Shown: piece after piece, positions 56,601-64,000 of the stretch | How the letters are laid out: each line of letters starts with the position of its first letter | How positions within the stretch are numbered: position 1 is the first letter of the stretch | DNA from: Lasiosphaeris hirsuta | Taxonomy: Eukaryota > Ascomycota > Sordariomycetes > Sordariales > Lasiosphaeriaceae | DNA length: 64,000 bases | Reading direction: 5' to 3' | Assembly: GCA_030549175.1 (NCBI GenBank) | Contig: JAUKUA010000002.1 | Coordinates: 248,001-312,000 of the forward strand | Notes under the pieces: model-generated | What the model saw: the letters and a program-made list of their open reading frames with translations, nothing else | What the model was told of the DNA's origin: nothing | Databases searched by the model: none | Translations under genes and position numbers: made by a program

Positions 56601-59002
56601 CCCTTCAGTGATGGTGACAACGCTTGCTTGGGTGGTTGAGACCGCAGAGTTACCAGAGATTGTGACGACGAGGGGTGGACCTGAAGACATGGAGAGGGTG
56701 AAGACTGTAGGACTGGCGCCTGCACTGCTGCTGCCTGCAGGAGTAGACGGCACGCTCGCAATAACCGTAGATACTGCTGGCGGACCACTCAAAGTCCCGG
56801 AGATGGTGTTCTCGGAAATGGTGACGACAAAGGGTGAGCCCGAAGATGGAGTCACGGTTATGACTGCAGGACTGACACTGCCGCTGCTTGCGCCGCCGCC
56901 ACCATACCCCGGGCTGGAGATACCTGTAGCAACCGAAGCAAAGCCTGTGGTAACTGAGGCGACGCTGGGATAAATGGTCTCGGTGGGGGTGTAGGTGAAC
57001 ACAAATGGCGTCCCCGAGGTGTCGGTGGGGAAGACTGTGACGACGACTGGTGTAGGCAGGTTCGAGATCGAAGAAACCGAAGAGGAAACGGTCACGTCTG
57101 GCGTGTAGGTGACAATGACTGGCGTCCCCGAAGTGTCGGTGGGGAAGACTGTGACGACGACCGGTGTGGGTACAGTCGAGACGGAAGACACTGAAGAGGA
57201 AACAGTCACCTCTGGCGTGTAGGTGATGATGACTGGTGACCCCGAGCCTCCGGCAGGAACAACAGTGATAGTCAGAGGAGGGGTTCCGCCCGAAGATGTT
57301 AAGATTCCGCCTGTGCCGAAGATGGTGACCGTCTCAACACCTTGAGAGATGGTCTCGAGGGCGTGCGAAACTGTTGCGCTGGGGGTATATGTGACCACAA
57401 AGGGAGTCCCTGAGGCGCCATTTGGGCTGACGGTGATCGTTTCGACGATTTGGGATGTGGTCTGGGAGATCGTCCTGACGCCTTGAGAAACTGTCTCGAG
57501 GCCTATAGACTGAGAGGAAACCTCCGAGCCACCAATGGTGATTGTCTCCACGGACTGAGAGAACTGGGGTGTCGATGAGCTGAAAGAAGTTCCATACTCG
57601 TCAGGAGGGCTGAGAGTGGGGGATTGGCCAGTCAGCGCAGAACTCGAAGACTCAAAGCCGGTTGCCGATGGCAGCTCCGTGTAAGTGACAGTGTAGAGGG
57701 ATGGGCTGACCCCCGAACCGCCTGGAATGGTGTAGGTGACGACAACAATCGATCCTGTCTGAGTGCTCAACGCCCCAGAGCCAGGAGAAGATGGGGTAGG
57801 CAAGCTGATGGAAGCAGTTGACTTCAGAACGGTGACCGTGATGACTCCTGGTTGGACGCCGGTATTTGATGGTGAAGACCCCCCTGATACGGTGACTTCA
57901 GGAACAGTGAGTGTCACTGTACCTGGCTGGCCTGATCCCGCCTGAGGAATGGTGACAGTGGTCAGAAAACCTTGCGAGACCGTCACAGGACCTGTCGAGC
58001 CCGTCAAAGAGCCTGCCGAGGGCGTCGGAAGGCCTGTTGAAAGTGTCACTGACACAGTTGCTGCCGGTATCGTGATGGTGAGGGGGGAGATCATCGAGCC
58101 TGGCGGTTGGCTGCCTTGTCCTGGAGAAGACGGAACGGGAATCGTCACAGGAATGACAGTAACAGTTGCGAGAGCCGTGGAAATTGTCTGGAAGCCTGTC
58201 GAGATTGTCTGTAGGGGCTGGGTGAGCGTGAAAACGGCTGTGTACCCAGAAGATGTGCCGGACGGAAGGATCGTATACGTCACAAGCTGAGCAGACAAAG
58301 GCGTGCTACATGAGCTTGACACTCCAGGCGCAGACGGCGATGATGGCTGGCCTGTAGTAGGAGACGAAAAGGCGTCCAAGGATACAGTGATGGTTTCAAT
58401 CGTCAAAGGAAACCAGCTGGAGCCGGTGTCAGAAAGGCTTTCTGATGAAATGGGAACCGATGAAACAGGCACCGGTACCCTTGTGGTAGGGCCCGACAGA
58501 GGCGTTGAGAAGAGCGTGACAGTGACAACTGGGCCAGCCCCAGGGGCTGTGATGATGGTGGACCAGGAACCTGGGCTTCCTTCGGGAACAGTGACGGTAA
58601 GCACCACAGTGGCAGTGCTGCTGGGGCCTTCAGGGATGGTGACAGTAACGACAGAGCCTTCAGGGCTAACCGGGAGGGGTGTTTGGGAAGCCGAAAGGTG
58701 TGCAGTGGTACCTGAAAAGGCCTCTCCGGGCTGGCCAGTAGGGGTTTCCGAGCAAGACGAAGAGCCAGATGCAGAACCGAGAGAGCCAGGATCGAGAGTA
58801 ACAAAGACTGTAGCCTGCTCTGTGAGGGTGCTGGTGCATGTCGAGTCGGTCTCGATGATGTCGCTTACAAACGGGTCAGCAAACAGAACACAGCTTAAAG
58901 GCATCCACGACGCAGTCGAAGAGCTTACTTGCGAGGCACAGCGGCAGCCGAGGCAAGCCAGGCTATACCTGTGAGGGCCCCGAAAGAGGCGTAGATCCGC
59001 AT
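53685..59002 (-). CDS. Giant secreted Ser/Thr-rich repeat protein
   Basis: Exons 58929-59002, 54363-58863 and 53685-54302 give 1,730 residues. The first exon encodes a good signal peptide (MRIYASFGALTGIAWLASAA); the uninterrupted frame to 59051 lacks one, so the spliced start is preferred. Residues about 30-1,530 are Ser/Thr/Val/Pro-rich with repeated VTVT, VVTITxG and VTYTP modules, including near-identical repeats around 57000-57240. This is expected to be heavily O-mannosylated. The C-terminal exon starts FDDIPSLSFGN and is a globular Cys-containing domain (CFRFDLLGIGLGCNSTDLPC, then WADDLQVAWTDNDCN) seen at the end of similar fungal cell-surface proteins. It probably sits in or on the cell wall; an adhesin-like role is inference. 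No GPI signal was seen. Confidence 0.82.
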
Positions 59003-59951
59003 CGCGGAGCGGTTGAAAAAATGCAAAAAAAGGCCCAAGCAGGAGAGGCAATTGCCAAAGTGTCGAGGTGCAAAAGAGTGGACTGGGGCGAGCAGTGCCT
59101 AGGATGGCTCAGGCTGGTCGAGGATGGTCGAGGTCGGTCGAGCGTGGTCGAGGCCGGTCGAGGGACAAAGAGGGTCGGAGAGGGGTGAAGAGGGATGAAG
59201 AGGGATGAAGAGGGATGAAGAGGAAGAAGAGAGGTCGAGCTTTGGGGAGAGAATCTTTTGGTTTTGTGGAAGACGCAGAGCTTGGATGGGCACTCGGACG
59301 ATTGACGGGTTGGGGAAGGAGGCCTGGTTGGAGGTGTGCCGCCGTCCTTTTGGGAAAGAGTAGGGCCTTGACATGTCGGGGGGAGGAGTCGAAGGTGAGC
59401 GGTGGTCCGATCGTGCGCGATATACACTGCTTGCTCCTTCCACACACGGCTGTCTGTTGAAGATCGGGCTGATGGTGAATAGGCACCTCGGGAAAGATCC
59501 AGGGCCAGGAAGGTCGACGCCCCGCCCCCTTCCGACGCACGACAGCCATACCGTGACATCAAGGACCTCGAAAGTTGAAGTACCTAGGTAGGCAGGAAAG
59601 AAAGGAGGGCAGTGCCTGTGGTCGGGTGTTGGATTCTGCGATTCTTTCGAATGACGTCCGTTCCTTCCTCCCACGGGCAACTTCAAGTTTGGGCAATGCC
59701 GGCCGCATAGGCCAATATTCGAACACTCTGGACTTCTTTCTTTTGTCGAAACCTGGAGGGACTCTGGCCAGTGGCCCTTCCATTAGTGCACCCAAGATTA
59801 TGCGGTTAGCGCTACCGAGCTGCAGCCTCCGATGGCGGGAGGAAACATTTTGTGCACAACGCAAGACGATCTGGCAAGCCATTGAGAAAAAGGGATGCTT
59901 CGAATGAATGCCAGTGAGCTGAACAATAATTAACCAAGCCCCTCGTTGGAC
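59003..59951. other. Intergenic region with short tandem repeats
   Basis: Imperfect GGTCGAG(G/C) repeats at about 59105-59165 and GGATGAAGAG repeats at about 59175-59225, in the promoter region of the giant secreted protein. No gene supported. Confidence 0.5.
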
Positions 59952-60916
59952 CTAAACCGGATCATCGTGATACACTGGGCCATCTGTAGTCTGCTGAGGC
60001 ACTTGGTCATCGGCATTGACTAGCCTTCCAACTCTCACCCGCGCCTTCTCCTCCAATTTTGCTGCCCACAGCGCCGAGCCCGCAGTCGAGGTCAACAAGA
60101 AAAAGAAGTTGAGGATAGGGATGAGCTCGAGTATCATGGCTACAGTGCCAAACCACAAGTATTCCCATGACCTGAGGCCGAGCTCCTTCTTCATTGCCTT
60201 CTTGTCTAGACCCCTGAGTTTGAACCACCTGTAGTGCGACAGTTTGCCGAGCCGGGCACCTGTAATCATGATGAAGGCAGGCGTGCCCACATAGGGTATC
60301 AGGTTGAGAGGGAGGAAGAATATTAGCTCGGCGATCTGTGTCAGGCTCCACGGTTGGTATTCGGCTCGTTGTGTCGGTTTGCCCAGTTTCTTGATCGGGT
60401 TCGGGGCGTCGAAGAAGAGGATGCGCTGCGGTGCGACGAGCTCGATGAACCCCTTATCGATGAGAGTGGCCTAGCGAGCATTAAGGTCAGCCAGCAACCA
60501 CCACCAGTTGAGCTAACCATGGCACAACTTACATCAAAGACATCGACGCGGCACTCGTCGACAAAGAAGCCTTCGAAAAGACCCTGGATGATAACGAGGC
60601 CTTCGCCGAGGACGAGTACCGTCGCGTTAATCAGAGACCCAGCCCATCCATGGAAGATGACGAGGAAGGCGAGCTGCGGCGCAAAGGCAAAGGCGAAGAG
60701 GATGAAGTAAACCAACAGAGATATTATCGACAATGGGAGGAGGCGCCCGGTAAATAGAGGGTAGAAGGCTGGGCGTCGAATGAAGTACCAAATGCCCTGG
60801 ATGGGGAAATAAGCAGATTTGACCGCGCGCGCCACATATCCCAACGGCCGCTCGAACGGGCGTTGAAGAACAACGAGGGGCGATGGATTCGGAAAACTCG
60901 CCGTCGGCAATGGCAT
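59952..60916 (-). CDS. EI24/CysZ-like membrane protein (RRT8/LDS family)
   Basis: Exons 60533-60916 and 59952-60470 (62-nt intron) give 300 residues. Four or more hydrophobic segments are visible (LPLSIISLLVYFILFAFAFA, PQLAFLVIFHGWAGSL, LIFFLPLNLIPYVGTPAF, FGTVAMILELIPILNFFFLL). The YFIRRPAFYPLF start, PLNLIPYVGTPAF and LELIPILNFFF pattern is that of the EI24 superfamily; yeast relatives Rrt8, Lds1 and Lds2 act at lipid droplets in outer spore wall formation. A role in spore wall or lipid droplets is inferred from those relatives only. Confidence 0.82.
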
Positions 60917-61871
60917 TTTGGAACGTTTCGACTGACTTTGGCGCTCAAGGTTGCGGAACGGTACGAATGGCTGCCGTCGAGAGGTGGTTGCTCCAAGCCT
61001 CTAAGCTTTCCCGCGACGCAATGACGCGTTCTCTGAGTGCCCCCAAATCGCCAAGCCACTTTCCCCGCGCGCTCCACACCGGCGGGAGCCCTGTGCCCCT
61101 CCACATTTGAGCCACAGGGTCCATCCATGCACCTCGAAAACGACACAGAATTTCGTCTGCGATGCTTCCTGAGATGCTTCCTTAATGCTAACACCCGATA
61201 GTTGCTTAAAGGGATATGCGGTAAGATGTTTGTATCACCCGTTTCCACTGGATTGGGCTCGCCGTCAGCGGTGTGGGTGGGGGAGGGGCATAGGCGCGGA
61301 CACGGCCATCGCCGCCAGCTGTTGGCTGCACAAAGAAATGGAAGGGGCTCGAGAAAAATAAGGTAGATGCCTAACTGGCTTCGCTTTCCTCTTGCCCAAG
61401 ACGAAATGACGCTATCATTCGAGATCTCACAAAATATGGGAAAGTGTAAAAAGAAAGATTTGAAGGATGAGAGTGACGCCTCGATTTTCCAAGAGCCCTT
61501 TCCGAGATGTTGTTTGGCAGCGACGCGACGGCTGTGTTAAGGTTGGGAGAAATGACGGCTGACTAAGGCTGCGTGAAGAATGGAAAGTGCCGGCAGGATG
61601 CCTTGCTTACCCATCACCTCTCGCACCCCTGAACTGGCTGCTCGGCCTAACACACCCCCGTACCTGCTTCTAGAAAGTCTGGATTTGGTGGCAGCGCGAG
61701 GTTACTAACGTGGAAAGCGTGCTCTTCAATTGCAACCCATCGTCTTGAGCGGGCTCTGGCTCTTCCTTCCACCTCCCTCGACGTCTCAGTAATCGCACGC
61801 AGAGACCCGACGCAACTTTCAAGCCCGACTCGACGGTGCGAAGTGCTCGCGCCTGCAGCAACGACCGAAGC
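60917..61871. other. Intergenic region between divergent genes
   Basis: Bidirectional promoter region of the membrane protein and the regulator. No other gene motifs. Confidence 0.5.
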
Positions 61872-64000
61872 ATGGACGCCGTCACAAACGAAGCTGGAAA
61901 TGCAGGCGGCGACTACTCGTTCGCCAGCTCGGATTTGTCAACACCTGAGCAAAAGAAGCGGAACCGTATTCGGTTTTCCTGCACCACCTGTCGCGACAAG
62001 AAGTGAGCGCCGTAGTAGACGAAGAGTGCCCCAAATGGACCTCTGCTGAACCCTGTGCAGGCTCAAATGCAATCGTCAGTCACCCTGCGACCAATGTGAG
62101 AAGCGGGGCATCACCAGCACATGTCGCTTCGTCCCATATGAGAACCCGTCGCGCCGCACACCCCCTTCCGCCGCCCGAAATGCCCGTGATGCCAGCACCC
62201 TATCGTCCGTTGGCCCTGCCGCCCCTCGCGCAAAGGCCCCGCTAGGGGAATCCGCCCTGATCGCTCGTCTGAAGCACCTCGAGCACATCGTCCTCGTCCT
62301 CAAGTCCCAGCGTCGAGAGTCTGTCGATTCCCCCTCTAACTCCGGCTCCGCTCTAGGTCGTTCCCCAAACCCTGCCGCCGACCCCAAGCATGATAAACCG
62401 GAGCAATTTCCCCAGGACTGGCTCCTGTACGGCAAGAAGGCAACCCTGACAGCCGACCAGAGATATGTCGACTCTGCCACTTGGGAATCTGTCCTGGATG
62501 ACGTGCGTCCCCCTCCCTTGTTTCCGCAATGCCTAACCTCGTGTCCGCATCTTTCTCATACGTGCTGTCTAGATCACCACCCTCACGCGCGATCTCAAGA
62601 CGGAGGACGAGCCCTACGACGAGTGCGCCGAGGTTGTAGATCATCATGTCGATGACCACATCTCGGCTCTCCAGGGTCCCGTCCTGCTCCTGGGCGGCTT
62701 CCCTCGCATGGCCACCGCTGAAATGGCTGCCCTGCTGCCTCCTCGCATTGTCGTTGACCGTATGCTCGCCAGGTTCTTCCAAACAAGAGAGCACGCATGG
62801 ATGATGTTCCACATCCCTACCTTCATGAAGCATTACAAGCTGTTCTGGGAAACCCCCCACAAGGTCACCTACACCTGGATCGGCCTGCTCTTTGCCCTGT
62901 GCGCCCATTCATGCCTGTATTCCATCATGGCAAACGAGGAATTGCCCGGGAACATGGGTGACCCCCAGCAGTTGTTTGACGAGTTCCGAGTCCGCGCCGC
63001 CCAATGCCTCACGCTTGCCGATTACACCAAGCCAGGACGCTACAAAGTCCAGGCAATGATCCTGTATTTCGGGACCGAGTTTCTCCGCCGCAATGAAGCC
63101 ATGCTAGGTACCTCGACCCTTCTCTCGATCACGATACGTTTGGCGATGCACATGGGTATGCACCGTGATCCTAAACACTACCCGGGTATGACGCCATATG
63201 ACGGAGAGATGCGCAGGAGAATGTGGACATTGTTGAGAGAGATCGACCTTCTCGTTTCCTTTCAGTTCGGCCTCCCTCCCAACATCACTGCTGGCTCTTA
63301 CGACACCGAGCCTCCTCGCAACTTACACGATGAAGACTTTGACGAAGATTCCAAGAAGCTTCCCCCAGCTCGGCCCGAAACAGAGAGGACCGTTTCACTA
63401 CTCACGGTCGTGAAGGCGCGAATGATGGACGTCTTCGCCACCATTACAGCGGCCATCGGGTCTCGGGAACCAATCAGCTACGCCGAGATTATGCGCATCG
63501 ACAAAATGCTCAAGGACGCCCACGACAAAATCCCCCCAATCCTCCAATACCGCCCATTCAGGGATTCCATTGCCGACCCAGTCGATGTCATCATGCAGCG
63601 CTACTGGCTGGAGCTGCTCTACCAGAAGTCACGGGCCGTCCTTCATCGCAAGTACATGTGTCTGGGGAGAAGGGACAACCGCTACATGTATTCCCGAAAG
63701 ACAAGTATCGACGCTGCTATGCACACCTTGCGCCATCAATACGACATCCACTACGAGATCCAAACGGGGGGGCGACTATCCACCAACCGGTGGTTCATGG
63801 ACAGCTTGAGCGTACATGACTTTCTGCTTGCCGACATGATCCTCTGCCTCGAGCTCTCATACTTGAAGGCCAAAGATCAGAGCCCTGACGCAACAGAGCT
63901 CGCCCTCAAGGCATTCTCCGGTGACACCTGCGCCGATGTATTGACCAAAGATCAAATAATGGAGATCTTGGCAACGTCAAGATCGATTTGGCAGATGTCA
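61872..64000 (+). CDS. Zn2Cys6 transcription factor, incomplete at window end
   Basis: Exons 61872-62002, 62061-62502 and 62573 onward; 667 codons lie inside the window and the frame is still open at 64000. The zinc cluster CTTCRDKKLKCNRQSPCDQC, then CRF, starts near residue 38 and spans the first intron, as usual. The middle homology region (fungal-specific transcription factor domain, PF04082 type) runs from about residue 230, with TFMKHYKLFWETP, LSITIRLAMHMGMHRDP and RRRMWTLLREIDLLVSFQFGLP. It acts in the nucleus as a DNA-binding regulator. Target genes are unknown; there is no sign that it belongs to the peptide cluster 40 kb away. Confidence 0.92.

Noticed and set aside
54345..59051. Single-exon start at 59051 for the giant secreted protein
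   Set aside because: Reads through a good intron and gives no signal peptide; the ATG at 59002 in another frame splices to a clean signal peptide.

Overview
The window is nuclear DNA from a filamentous ascomycete, most likely a Sordariomycete close to Sordariales/Chaetomiaceae. The evidence is the short 48-136 nt introns (GT-AG plus two GC-AG), a HET-domain gene, DUF1996, carbohydrate esterases with a fungal CBM1, Zn2Cys6 regulators, a UstYa (DUF3328) gene and a fungal ATM1. The species call is inference.

Left part (1-9.6 kb): a secreted DUF1996 protein; a HET-domain gene broken by one in-frame TAG; an orphan first exon of a Zn2Cys6 regulator; a CE5 acetylxylan esterase with CBM1 that carries a one-base insertion at its nucleophile motif; a degenerate tRNA-like element; and a small six-cysteine secreted protein.

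Centre-left (9.9-22.5 kb) is the most interesting region. It reads as a fungal ribosomal-peptide (RiPP) cluster of the dikaritin/UstYa type: a membrane-anchored UstYa-family oxidase with a histidine-rich tail; a secreted precursor with eight copies of DATQYYD separated by Kex2 sites; an MFS transporter (with an apparent frameshift in a G run); a class I SAM methyltransferase; and a seven-exon ABCC-type transporter. The last four are all on the plus strand. A 1.6-kb stretch of decayed tandem repeats lies between the oxidase and the precursor. The proposed flow is: precursor enters the secretory pathway, Kex2 releases repeats, the UstYa oxidase modifies the tyrosine-rich core, the methyltransferase may decorate the product, and MFS/ABC pumps export it. 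The product is unknown.

Middle (22.6-46.4 kb): a secreted CE1-type esterase; a 1,659-residue Pls/PosA-type synthetase (adenylation, carrier, membrane segments and hexapeptide-repeat domains); a metzincin-like protease; housekeeping genes for mitochondrial ABC transporter ATM1 and a Kid/KIF22-like chromokinesin; an intron-containing tRNA-Arg(CCG); and a conserved-looking protein of unknown function.

Right part (49-64 kb): a kinase-like gene missing its middle; a monocarboxylate-type MFS transporter; a giant secreted Ser/Thr-rich repeat protein of 1,730 residues; an EI24/RRT8-type membrane protein; and a Zn2Cys6 transcription factor that runs off the right end. Splice models were derived by eye from donor/acceptor sites, reading phase and family motifs. 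No searches or RNA data were available.
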